A stretch of DNA of 64,000 nucleotides. Origin: a bacterium (GTDB lineage Bacteria > Planctomycetota > UBA1135 > UBA2386). The stretch spans positions 62,001-126,000 of the forward strand of contig JANSXC010000019.1 of the NCBI GenBank assembly GCA_024743115.1, written 5' to 3'. The stretch's first letter is position 1. Each line of letters opens with the position of its first letter. Under the pieces are notes generated by a model. That model was given only the letters and a program-made list of their open reading frames with translations. It ran no database searches and had not been told where the DNA came from. A program made the position numbers and the translations under genes. This document shows, in pieces, positions 25,788 to 33,610 of the stretch.

Positions 25788-26021
25788 ATGACCGATCCGA
25801 GGATCGATCCGCAGCCGCAGCCGCTCAGCCGCCAGCCGAGCAGCCGGCCGCTGCGCCCGCAGGGCTACAACACCCCCGTCAGCGGCCCCATGCGGCGGCG
25901 GCACCGCCGTCACTTCACCCGTCAAAGCGCAATCGGCTTCCTGCTCATGGCCCCCGTGCTCGTGGTGATCTTCTACTTCTGGGGCGTCGGCATCGGCATG
26001 TTCGACAGCTGGCGCGACTGA
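25788..26021 (+). CDS. Small single-pass membrane protein
   Basis: A 77-residue protein: a Pro/Arg-rich N-terminal half (PRIDPQPQPLSRQPSSRPLRP and MRRRHRRHFTRQ) and one transmembrane helix near the C-terminus (AIGFLLMAPVLVVIFYFWGVGIG). The positive-inside rule puts the N-terminus in the cytoplasm. It has no recognised family. GTG at 25779 is an alternative start. Confidence 0.55.
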   Translation: MTDPRIDPQPQPLSRQPSSRPLRPQGYNTPVSGPMRRRHRRHFTRQSAIGFLLMAPVLVVIFYFWGVGIGMFDSWRD

Positions 26022-26083
26022 CCGTCCACCTCGTCGCGGCTCTTGCGCTGAACGACCGGACCCGCAACGCTGCTCGCGTTGCC

Positions 26084-26458
26084 ATGATCGAACTTGCCGA
26101 GATCTGCCGAATCGGTTCCGCCTACCTGAAGACCGGGAAACGGGACGGCCGCAAACTCATCGCGGCGGTCGAACTCTTCCGCAGTCCGGACGCACCATCG
26201 ATCGACGATCTCGTAGCCGCCGTCGGCGCCACCGAGGGCTGCGTCGACGGCTGGCTGCAGTGGTCCGACGACAAGAAGTGGTCGCCGTCGTGGTACTTCT
26301 CGGACTACGGCGAGAACATGTTCGTCGTCGGCCTGGCGGCCGGCGAAGACTCGCACGAACACGTGTTCGACGACCCGACGGTGGCCTGCGCCCATTTCAT
26401 CGTGAAGGACATCGAGGACTACGGCCGCATCCTGGACGCCCGCCGCAAGAGCTCGTGA
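26084..26458 (+). CDS. Conserved-looking small soluble hypothetical protein
   Basis: The 124-residue protein begins MIELAEICRIGSAYLKTGKRDGRKLIAAVELFR. It has Trp/Asp-rich stretches (GWLQWSDDKKWSPSWYFSDYGENMF) and ends VACAHFIVKDIEDYGRILDARRK. There is no signal peptide or membrane helix. I do not recognise the family. It lies 32 bases upstream of a candidate selenoprotein gene on the same strand, so the two may be co-transcribed. Confidence 0.6.
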   Translation: MIELAEICRIGSAYLKTGKRDGRKLIAAVELFRSPDAPSIDDLVAAVGATEGCVDGWLQWSDDKKWSPSWYFSDYGENMFVVGLAAGEDSHEHVFDDPTVACAHFIVKDIEDYGRILDARRKSS

Positions 26459-26490
26459 CGTCACGGCTGCCAGTGCGTTACACTTCGGGC

Positions 26491-26751
26491 ATGAAGAGAA
26501 CCGTTCTCGGCAGTTTCCTCGTGCTCAGCCTGTTCGCGGGCTGCGGCGGCTCATCGTCCGGTGGCTGATGAGGCACCAAGAACGCCGCGGTCGCGGCGGA
26601 CAAATGTGTCATGACTGGCAAGGCCCTCGGTGAAGACGCCATCCGGCGGGACCACGACGGTGCCAGCGTCGGCTTCTGCTCCGCAGAATGCGCGACGAAG
26701 TGGGACGCGATGACGCCGGAAGAGCGCACCGCGAAGGTCGGCGGCAAGTAG
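26491..26751 (+). CDS. Selenoprotein lipoprotein with two consecutive Sec (UU) and a TRASH/YHS-like domain
   Basis: Read with both in-frame UGAs (26566-26571) as selenocysteine, the product is 86 residues. It has a lipoprotein signal with lipobox LFAGC (Cys18), then GGSSSGG-UU-GTKNAA. A metal-binding-like domain follows, with Cys39, Cys63 and Cys67 in KCVMTGKALGEDAI and VGFCSAECATKW. The C-x23-C-x3-C spacing resembles TRASH/YHS domains (usually C-x19-22-C-x3-C). Without readthrough the first ORF is only 25 residues, and the metal domain has no sensible separate start. A CGCCGC-GGTC-GCGGCG hairpin sits 17 bases past the second UGA. Likely role: redox or metal handling at the membrane face. Alternatives: pseudogene, or UGA decoded otherwise. 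Confidence 0.75.
26583..26598 (+). promoter_or_regulatory. Candidate bacterial SECIS hairpin for the UGA-UGA site
   Basis: CGCCGC pairs with GCGGCG around a GGTC apical loop (26589-26592). The loop starts 20 bases after the first and 17 after the second UGA. GGTC is also the apical loop of the E. coli fdhF SECIS element, and bacterial loops usually lie about 16-37 bases downstream of UGA. Confidence 0.7.
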
Positions 26752-26800
26752 TCCGCCGCCGATCAGAACTCAGCCTCCCGCGCCGATCCGCGGACGACGG

Positions 26801-27979
26801 TCAGTCGGCCAGGTCCGTGCGCGCGCCCGGTTCGACGATCATGCTCGCGCGACCGACGATCAACGGATCGGTCTGCCCGATCCGCGCGACATCCCGGCCG
26901 GCGTAGGGCATCCGGCGAAGCAGGTAGCGCATCGCGTTGAGGCGCGCGCGCTTCTTGCAGTCGGACTTGACGACGATCCAGGGCGAGTCCGCCGTATCGG
27001 TGTGGAAGAACATCGCCTCCTTGGCCTCCGTGTAGTCATCCCACTTGTCGAGCGATGCCTTGTCGACCGGTGAGAGCTTCCACTGCTTCAACGGATGCGC
27101 CTCGCGCGCCTTGAACCGCCGCCGCTGTTCATCGCGGCTCACCGAGAACCAGAACTTGATGAGACGCGTGCCACTGCGCACGAGGTGCCGCTCGAACTCC
27201 GGGCACTGCCGCATGAACTCGCCGTACTGATCGTTGTCGCAGAAGCTCATGACCCGCTCGACCCCGGCCCGGTTGTACCAGGAGCGGTCGAACAGCGCGA
27301 TCTCGCCGGCCGTCGGCAAGTGACGCACGTAGCGCTGGAAGTACCACTGACCAAGCTCGGCGTCCGTCGGCTTCTCGAGCGCAACGACCCGCGCGCCACG
27401 CGGATTCAGGTGCTCCATGAAGCGCTTGATCGTCCCACCCTTGCCGGCTGCGTCACGCCCTTCGAAGAGGATCACGAGCCGCTCGCCGGACTCCTTGACC
27501 CAGGCCTGCAGCTTGAGAAGTTCGACCTGGAGCTGGTACTTCTCCGCCTCGTAGCGACGGCGCGACAGCTTGTTCGCGTACGGGTACCCGCCATCCCGCC
27601 AGCCCTCGGCGAGCTCGTCGTCGGGATGAACCTTGCCATCGCCCTTCGGCCGTCGCGCCCGCAGAGCCTGCTCGATCAACTCGACGTCCTCCGTCGAAGC
27701 GTCATTGAGCAGACTGTCCAGCTTGCGTCGCACACGCTCGGGACCCGCCTTGCGGTTCTGTCGCGCCACGTCCTGCAGAGCGACGGTCTGCGAGCGGACG
27801 GCGCTCGCCGTCGCGTTGAGCACGGCGCGTTCGCCATGCGCTGCTTCGGTGGTCACCGGACTGCCGTTGATGGGTTCGATGATGTCGCGGAGCTCTTCCG
27901 CGATCTTCGAGCCGACCTCGCCGTTCGGGGCTTCGGTCGACTTCTTCTTCTTCTTTTTGCCTGTGGATTTCTTCGTCAT
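26801..27979 (-). CDS. ppk2: Polyphosphate kinase 2 (PPK2)
   Basis: The 392-residue enzyme transfers phosphate between polyphosphate and nucleotides. The Walker A motif is VILFEGRDAAGKGGTIKRF, the Walker B-like lid and Asp motif are EIALFDRSWYNRAGVERVM, and later family blocks are FWFSVSRDEQRRRF and DDYTEAKEAMF. It has a ~110-residue N-terminal extension before the core, with a Lys-rich run (GKKKKKKST) near the start. It has no obvious operon mate. Direction (nucleoside kinase or polyP synthesis) cannot be read here. Confidence 0.92.
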   Translation of the reverse strand: MTKKSTGKKKKKKSTEAPNGEVGSKIAEELRDIIEPINGSPVTTEAAHGERAVLNATASAVRSQTVALQDVARQNRKAGPERVRRKLDSLLNDASTEDVELIEQALRARRPKGDGKVHPDDELAEGWRDGGYPYANKLSRRRYEAEKYQLQVELLKLQAWVKESGERLVILFEGRDAAGKGGTIKRFMEHLNPRGARVVALEKPTDAELGQWYFQRYVRHLPTAGEIALFDRSWYNRAGVERVMSFCDNDQYGEFMRQCPEFERHLVRSGTRLIKFWFSVSRDEQRRRFKAREAHPLKQWKLSPVDKASLDKWDDYTEAKEAMFFHTDTADSPWIVVKSDCKKRARLNAMRYLLRRMPYAGRDVARIGQTDPLIVGRASMIVEPGARTDLAD

Positions 27980-28191
27980 CGCGTTCCCCTCAAGCGACCA
28001 CGCGCACTACCGCCGCGCAACCTCCTTGCCGATGTAATCGACACCTCGAAACGCTCACGCGCAGCGTAAATCGGCCCGGTTGATCGCGAAGGAATCAGCG
28101 ACCGCTGCAAGCCCCAGCCAGAGTGCGCAGTGTTACTGCCAGAACACCGCACATCGGCCCACCGCGCACGCAGGAGTCGAGGCGTTCGAGG

Positions 28192-28950
28192 TCAGTCACG
28201 CCCAGGCACGATCAGGTACTTCTCGAGCGGCGGCAGCCCCAGTGCGGTGCGCGCTGCGTTCGTCTTCGCGAGATCCTCGATCTCCGGCGGCAGCACCTTG
28301 CCGCTCTTGGGGTCGAAGCGGTGACACGTACCGTAGAGCTGGCGTCGACCGGCATGCTGCGCCTTGCGATCGCTCAGTGCAGCGAACTCCTTCGCCGGCA
28401 TCCGCCCGGCCTTCGCCTCGACTTCGAGCACGCTTCGCACCGCATCGAACTGCTCGAGCCGCGCGTGAATCAAGACCGGTAACGGCGAGGGCGCGTCGAG
28501 CTCGAGCCGATCGGGATCGGGATAACCGAACGCTCGCACCCAACGCATCAGGTGATCGAAGTTCTCCCGGTCGAGCACGCCCTGTTTCGCCATCAGCGCA
28601 CCGCGCTGGGCCTTCGGCAACTCGATACCCTCGCGCCAGCGTCGCTTCGCCTCCGCGAGATGCGCTGCATCGTCGAGCGCCTCGAGCCGTGCCAGCTCTT
28701 TCGGATCCGTCGTGCCCCAGGACACCGGTGTGCGATGCAACTGATCCAGTCGCATCATCTCGCGCAAGCCGGCCGCCAGTTCGGCACGTTCGATGAGGCT
28801 GGGCTGGCGCACGGCCGGCGCATCCGCGGCGCGATTCGCAGCGGCGGCCGACACCGCCCCTGGCGACGAGCCCTGGGCCTTGGCAGCAGCCGACAGCAAC
28901 AGGGCCCCGGCGAGCAGCAGATGTGGAGACAGAACGGTGGCGTGGTTCAT
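28192..28950 (-). CDS. Secreted DUF6624-like protein
   Basis: A 252-residue protein with a signal peptide (LLLAGALLLSAAAKAQG). The mature part has LREMMRLDQLHRTP, WVRAFGYPDPDRLELDAPSPLPVLIHA, DRKAQHAGRRQLYGTCHRFDPKSG and LGLPPLEKYL. This order (GxP near the centre, an LVIHA-type stretch and QxYGT near the C-terminus) resembles the DUF6624 family, which is poorly characterised. No enzyme motif is recognised. Confidence 0.6.
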   Translation of the reverse strand: MNHATVLSPHLLLAGALLLSAAAKAQGSSPGAVSAAAANRAADAPAVRQPSLIERAELAAGLREMMRLDQLHRTPVSWGTTDPKELARLEALDDAAHLAEAKRRWREGIELPKAQRGALMAKQGVLDRENFDHLMRWVRAFGYPDPDRLELDAPSPLPVLIHARLEQFDAVRSVLEVEAKAGRMPAKEFAALSDRKAQHAGRRQLYGTCHRFDPKSGKVLPPEIEDLAKTNAARTALGLPPLEKYLIVPGRD

Positions 28951-29004
28951 CAGTCGATCCTTCGATTCAGGAGTTCAGGCGATTGGGTGAGGACGCAGAA
29001 AGCG

Positions 29005-31530
29005 TCACAACGTGATCCCCTTCGTCGCACCACCGGTGACGACCAGGGGCACACGTTCGACATCGCGCTCGCCCTTGCGCACAACGAGCACGTAGTGCCC
29101 AAGGGGAACGCGGAAGACCGGAGAACGCTCGCCCTCGAACGAACCGGTCGCGATCTGAAAGGCCCCGCCGCCGTCGATCTGCTGAAGCATCACGGGTGCA
29201 CCATCCCGCCGCTCCAGTGCGAATCGGTCGACCGCGGCCGACCGCGAGCTCCGGCGCACGTAGAAGCTCCCCAGCACAGGGAGTTCGACGGTCAGTTCGA
29301 CGGCAAGTTCGCTGGAATCTGCAACCTGACTCAACGGCGCGCCCCAGACGCCGTAGTCGCCACCCGCGAACACCTGCAACTCACAGTCGCCGGGCACGGA
29401 CTGCGAGAACGCGAACCGACCTTCGGCATCCGTGAGCGTCCGCGGACCGGCGACGCGATGGCCTTCGACCTGCCGCAGCAGCCGCACGCTCGCCGACCTC
29501 ACGGGCTCGCCGTCAGAACTCCTGACCTGACCGGCAACCTGAACCGTACCGAACGGGTCCGGCAACCTGATCGTGAGACCCGTCGAGCCAGCCTCGAACG
29601 GCCCTGCCACGACAGCGCGCAGTTGGTCGGGGACGACGACCACGAGGCGGTACGGTCGCGCCAGCAGGCCACGCCAGCGGAAGCGGCCGTCGCCAGCCGT
29701 CTCGACCGGGCCGTCATGGCCGCCGCAGAACTCTTCGAGGCTCGCGACCGTGAGCATGGCGGAACCGTCCGTCGGCAGGAAACCCATCGCGGTCGGATCC
29801 GCGAGCAGGACGCGCGCATTCGCAACCGGTCGGCCCCGGCGGTCGAGCACGCGACCCGAGAGTTCGTGAGAACGCGCCGCGAGCGTGAGATTCAGCGTAC
29901 GCGGCCAACCGCCACGAGGCCTCGCGAACTGTTGCGCCGCGACTCCCGGGACAGCGACCCAGAGCGTGCCACGGTGCTCGGCCGCCGCGATGTCGAGTCG
30001 GAACCGGCCGGAGCGCTCGGTCCACGCGGCTACGTGATCCATCGACACGGCGGCATCGGCCAGTGGCAGACCCGCGGCGTCTCGCACCGTCCCCTGCAGC
30101 CACGTCGAGTCGTTTCGCCGGGCCTGCATCGAACATTCGACGACGGCCGGGCCATGCGACTGCACGCCGAAGCTCCCGGTCTCGAAGTCCCAGGCCGTGA
30201 CGCGCAGGACGGCATCCGGCAGCGCAGGGACGGCCGGGAACACGAACGCGCCACGATCGTCACTGGTCGTCGTCCACGAAGTCGTCGAGACCTGATCGAC
30301 GGGCACGTCGACGAGCGTACGAAGATCACGACTGGAGCGATACTCGATCTGCGCTGCGGCGACGGGCGTACCACCGGGCCCGACGACCGTGCCCTCGACG
30401 CGCCGACGTTGCCCGACGACCAGTCGAACCGTCGTCGCGCTGCGATACGGAAACGCCGTCCCCGCGAGGACGGTCAGCCACTCGTCGGCGGCGCTGACGA
30501 CGCGCCGGGTTGCGGCCGGCTGTTCGTACGTGACGCGACCGTGAACATCCGTCCGACCGACGATCGTGCCCGTATCGACCGCAGTGACGCTCGACGCGGA
30601 CGGCGGCCAGGAACGCGGCGCGGTGACCGCGACCGGAATCGCGGCAACCGGTCCGCCCATCGTGTCGAGCGCCGTTACCTCGACGCGAATCGTCGGCGCC
30701 GGCGCGCTCTGGTTCGCGCCCGGCTCGGCCGCAGGAACGATGGCTTCGCGCAGCGCGACGTCACCGCGCCCGTCGCGTGTCGCCGAAACCGCGGGCGCGG
30801 CTGCCGCACGCGCCTCTTCGCGCGGCACCGTGGTCGTGCCACCCCACCGCGATCCCCACACCGCCAGGCCCACGGCGAGGACCACGCCGGCCGCGGCGAG
30901 TCCCGGCCAGAGCAGGGTCGACGCCGCGCCGCCGACCGGCGCCGTCGGCGCCGCACCGCGGCGGCGGAGTTCCATCATCGCGAGCGGCACGAGCGCGCGC
31001 AGGTAGCTGCGACCGTCGTCCGATTCCCCGAGCGCGGCCGGCAACCGCTCGCGCAGACGTTCGAGGCCGCGACGCAACCGTGTCTTGACGGTCGCCAGCG
31101 GCAACCCTTCGAGATCGGCGATCGCCTGCGGACCGAGATCATCGAAGTAGCGCCGCAGCAGCGTCGTGCGGTAGGGCTCGTCGAGCGCGAGCACGGCCTC
31201 GACCACCGCGCGCTGCGTGCTCGCGCGTTCGACGATCTCGTCGGATGCCATCGCATTCGCAGGACTCTGCAACCGGTTCTCGCGCTTGCCGCGCCGGCGC
31301 TCGGCTCGCCGCGCCATGCGCACCTGATTGCGAACGATGCCGCCAAGCCAACGCCGCAAACCACCGCCATTGTCACCGCGTGCGTCCGCCGGTGCTGGCT
31401 GCCGAAACGCCGCGAGCATCGCCTCCTGACTCACGTCTTCCGCCAGTGCCGCGTCGACGCAGATCCGATGCGCGAGACGCTGCACCCAGGACAGGTGCTC
31501 GAGGACGGCTTCGTGATCGGGGGAGTTCAT
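29005..31530 (-). CDS. Second ECF sigma factor fused to membrane segment and carboxypeptidase-regulatory-like repeats
   Basis: The 841-residue protein from ATG 31530 has sigma region 2 (WVQRLAHRICVDAALAEDVSQEAMLAAF) and region 4 (LDEPYRTTLLRRYFDDLGPQAIADLEGLPLATVKTRLRRGLERLRERL). A membrane helix follows (LAAAGVVLAVGLAVWGS, about 233-250), then repeats marked by GTVVGPGGTPVAAAQI, GTVRDAAGLPLADAAV, GRVLDRRGRPVANARV and GQVRSSDGEPVRSASV. The C-terminal end (HYVLVVRKGERDVERVPLVV) matches the end of the fusion at 3154-5715 (VTLVLQKGEDEVRREALLL), so the two are paralogues with full-length similarity. It diverges from the selenoprotein at 31653 across 122 bases. The trigger is unknown. Confidence 0.85.
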   Translation of the reverse strand: MNSPDHEAVLEHLSWVQRLAHRICVDAALAEDVSQEAMLAAFRQPAPADARGDNGGGLRRWLGGIVRNQVRMARRAERRRGKRENRLQSPANAMASDEIVERASTQRAVVEAVLALDEPYRTTLLRRYFDDLGPQAIADLEGLPLATVKTRLRRGLERLRERLPAALGESDDGRSYLRALVPLAMMELRRRGAAPTAPVGGAASTLLWPGLAAAGVVLAVGLAVWGSRWGGTTTVPREEARAAAAPAVSATRDGRGDVALREAIVPAAEPGANQSAPAPTIRVEVTALDTMGGPVAAIPVAVTAPRSWPPSASSVTAVDTGTIVGRTDVHGRVTYEQPAATRRVVSAADEWLTVLAGTAFPYRSATTVRLVVGQRRRVEGTVVGPGGTPVAAAQIEYRSSRDLRTLVDVPVDQVSTTSWTTTSDDRGAFVFPAVPALPDAVLRVTAWDFETGSFGVQSHGPAVVECSMQARRNDSTWLQGTVRDAAGLPLADAAVSMDHVAAWTERSGRFRLDIAAAEHRGTLWVAVPGVAAQQFARPRGGWPRTLNLTLAARSHELSGRVLDRRGRPVANARVLLADPTAMGFLPTDGSAMLTVASLEEFCGGHDGPVETAGDGRFRWRGLLARPYRLVVVVPDQLRAVVAGPFEAGSTGLTIRLPDPFGTVQVAGQVRSSDGEPVRSASVRLLRQVEGHRVAGPRTLTDAEGRFAFSQSVPGDCELQVFAGGDYGVWGAPLSQVADSSELAVELTVELPVLGSFYVRRSSRSAAVDRFALERRDGAPVMLQQIDGGGAFQIATGSFEGERSPVFRVPLGHYVLVVRKGERDVERVPLVVTGGATKGITL

Positions 31531-31652
31531 GGCGTTCACCCCTACCATTGCCGAGCCCGGCACCGAGGATTCACGCAACGGCAGAAACTTTTCGTGCGCG
31601 CGCCGACCACGACCCGAGGTCACGGCTATCGTTCCCATCGAGGTTCAGAACC

Positions 31653-32846
31653 ATGCAGATGCTACCGACCGTCGCGACGCTGCTCTGCGCGACGATCCTC
31701 ACAGCCCAGCAGCAGGCGGGTGAGTCGAGCCCGCCCACACCAGCGCAACCGAAAGCCACCACCGCGGGCAGCGCCAAAGCGGGCGCGAGCCGCGCAACCG
31801 GCGGCGGCAACCTGCGCGCGCTGCTGAGCGGCAGTGCGGCGGGCAAACCCGAAGCCGGCGTCGACGGCGAACTACAGAACCTGAAACGCAGCTACATGCA
31901 GGCGCTCGTGCAGCATCACCGTGACCGCCTGGCGGCGATGCGCAAGCAGGGCCAGCAACCCAAGACCTTCTCGATCGGACCGGCGCCAACGGTCATCGCG
32001 CAGATGGCACCGCGCTTCCTGGCGGCCGCGAAGAAGTACGAGGGCAAGGACGACGCGATGCCGTTCCTCGAATGGTGCCTGCTGACCGACCCGACCCCAG
32101 ACAACCCGACGGCGACCAAGGCGCTCGCGGCGTTCTTCACCGAACCGCTCGCGGGCCCCAAGTGTGCCGCGGCGGTCGCGAGATTCGCACGACTGCAGAA
32201 GATCCTCGGCAAGGAGTTCGACGCCACGATCGCCCGCGTGCTCGAACTGTCGAGGAGCGATGAGGTGACGGCGGCCGCACTCGTTGCTCGTGCCCGTGCA
32301 ATGAAGGGCACCGACAAGGCAAAGGCTCTCGCCGACTTCGATCGCGCGCTCGAGCTCGCACCTGAGGCGAGTTTCGCCGGCGCCGTGCGCGGTGAACGCA
32401 ACGGGCTGACGATCCTCGCCGTGGGCCAACCCGCACCGGAGATCGCGGCCGAGGATCTCGACGGCGTGCCGTTCAGGCTCTCCGACTATCGCGGTAAGGC
32501 CGTCATGCTGAGCTTCTGGGGCGATTGGTGAGGCCCTTGCCGGGGCATGTACCCGCACGAGCGGTCGCTCGTGAAAGAACTTGCAGACTCGCCGTTCGCG
32601 TTGATCGGCGTCAACAGTGACAAGGACCGCACGAAAATCCGGAAGATCGTCCGTGAGAAGAACCTCAACTGGCGCAGCTTCTGGAACGGCCCCGATGGCA
32701 GCCGCGGACCGATCGCCACACAGTGGAACGTTCGCGGCTGGCCGACCGTCGTGCTGATCGACCACAAGGGCATCATCCGCTTCCGCGGCCATCGTCCGAA
32801 CGACGAGCTGCTGCACCGACTCGTCGAAGAGGCCAAGACGTTCTAA
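31653..32846 (+). CDS. Selenocysteine-containing TlpA/thioredoxin-like protein (WUGPC active site)
   Basis: Reading through the UGA at 32529-32531 gives 397 residues. The signal peptide is MLPTVATLLCATILTAQ. A helical region (about 60-240) precedes the thioredoxin-like domain: GQPAPEIAAEDLDGVPFRLSDY, then VMLSFWGDWUGPCRGMYPHE, with Sec293 replacing the first Cys of the WCxxC motif and resolving Cys296. The cis-Pro region is NVRGWPTVVLIDHKG. Readthrough gives a complete TlpA fold; termination removes it. Translation from an ATG after the UGA would lack the active site. A CACGAGC-GGTC-GCTCGTG hairpin lies downstream. It is exported and likely a thiol oxidoreductase. It overlaps the convergent HXXEE gene by four bases. 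Confidence 0.85.
32556..32573 (+). promoter_or_regulatory. Candidate SECIS hairpin for the TlpA-like selenoprotein
   Basis: CACGAGC pairs perfectly with GCTCGTG around a GGTC loop (32563-32566). The loop begins 32 bases after the UGA, inside the usual range for bacterial SECIS elements. The hairpin lies within the reading frame, as in known bacterial selenoprotein genes. Confidence 0.72.
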
Positions 32847-33286
32847 CCCAGCGCAGACTTGTCGACGAACAGCGTCGCAACGACGACCGCGTGTAGCACG
32901 CAGCCGAGCCAGAACGCAACTCGACGCGGCCGCCCATCGAGCCGAGGATCGTTCGCGGCGCCGCGATACACCACGACCGTCAAGGGTAGGCCGACGAAGA
33001 GTCCGCTCGCCATTCCCGGCGAGTACTCGCCGAACCACAGGGTCGTAGCGGCGTGAAAGAGACCGTTCCACGCGAAGATCGACTGGATCACACAGGCGGC
33101 GATCGCTGCGCCACACGGCGCGCGCGGAGTGGCCGCCGCTCCGGCGATCGCTGCGACCAAAACGGTCAACACGAACATGCCGGGCAACCACATTGCGCCG
33201 GGCAGCGGAGCGAAGTGGCGCGTGGCCCAGAGCGGAAACCCGAACCACCATTCGTCCAGGAAGTGGATCAGCCAGGTGAGCAGCAC
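32843..33286 (-). CDS. HXXEE-domain membrane protein
   Basis: The 147-residue protein starts MLLTWLIHFLDEWWFGFPLW, which carries the HxxEE-like motif (here His-Phe-Leu-Asp-Glu) at the N-terminus. It has four to five predicted membrane helices (LPGMFVLTVLVAAIAGAAA, AAIAACVIQSIFAWNGLFH, GLFVGLPLTVVVY, VAFWLGCVLHAVVVATLF). Function of this family is unknown. It converges on the selenoprotein TlpA-like gene. Confidence 0.65.
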   Translation of the reverse strand: MLLTWLIHFLDEWWFGFPLWATRHFAPLPGAMWLPGMFVLTVLVAAIAGAAATPRAPCGAAIAACVIQSIFAWNGLFHAATTLWFGEYSPGMASGLFVGLPLTVVVYRGAANDPRLDGRPRRVAFWLGCVLHAVVVATLFVDKSALG

Positions 33287-33590
33287 GAGCCAATAGAACC
33301 GTACTTGGCCAGTCTATCGATCGAGTCGAGCTCGCGGCGAATCGTGGCGGCGGCCACCCCGATCCTCGTGGACCCAGAGAACAACACCGGCAGCCCATTG
33401 TCGTACGACGCGGCCTGCGTCGAGAACCGGCGTCGAATGGTCGAACAACGCCGCGTCGACTACGCCTTCTGGCCCGGCCTGGTTCGGTCGATCGATTCCC
33501 CGGCAGGACTCGAGTTGCTCGCTAAGCGGGCGACGAGCAGCGAGATCCGCAGCGCGGTAGCTGCCCGGTCGAAACGCGGGCAGTAGCCGG
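33287..33590 (+). other. Region without a confident gene; possible coding remnant
   Basis: An open plus-strand frame ends at TAG 33584-33586 and would encode SSSRRIVAAATPILVDPENN, then ENRRRMVEQRRVDYAFWPGL and SEIRSAVAARSKRGQ. There is no good start with a ribosome binding site; the frame upstream runs antisense through the HXXEE gene. The composition looks protein-like (Asp-Pro-Glu-Asn-Asn, Phe-Trp-Pro), so it may be the tail of a decayed gene. I cannot assign a family. Confidence 0.3.
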
Positions 33591-33610
33591 CCGCTGCCGG
33601 CCCGCGAGAA

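Noticed and set aside
32547..32846. Separate 99-residue thioredoxin-like gene after the UGA
   Set aside because: Starting at that ATG loses the WxxC active site and the first strands of the fold; the continuous frame with Sec is more sensible.
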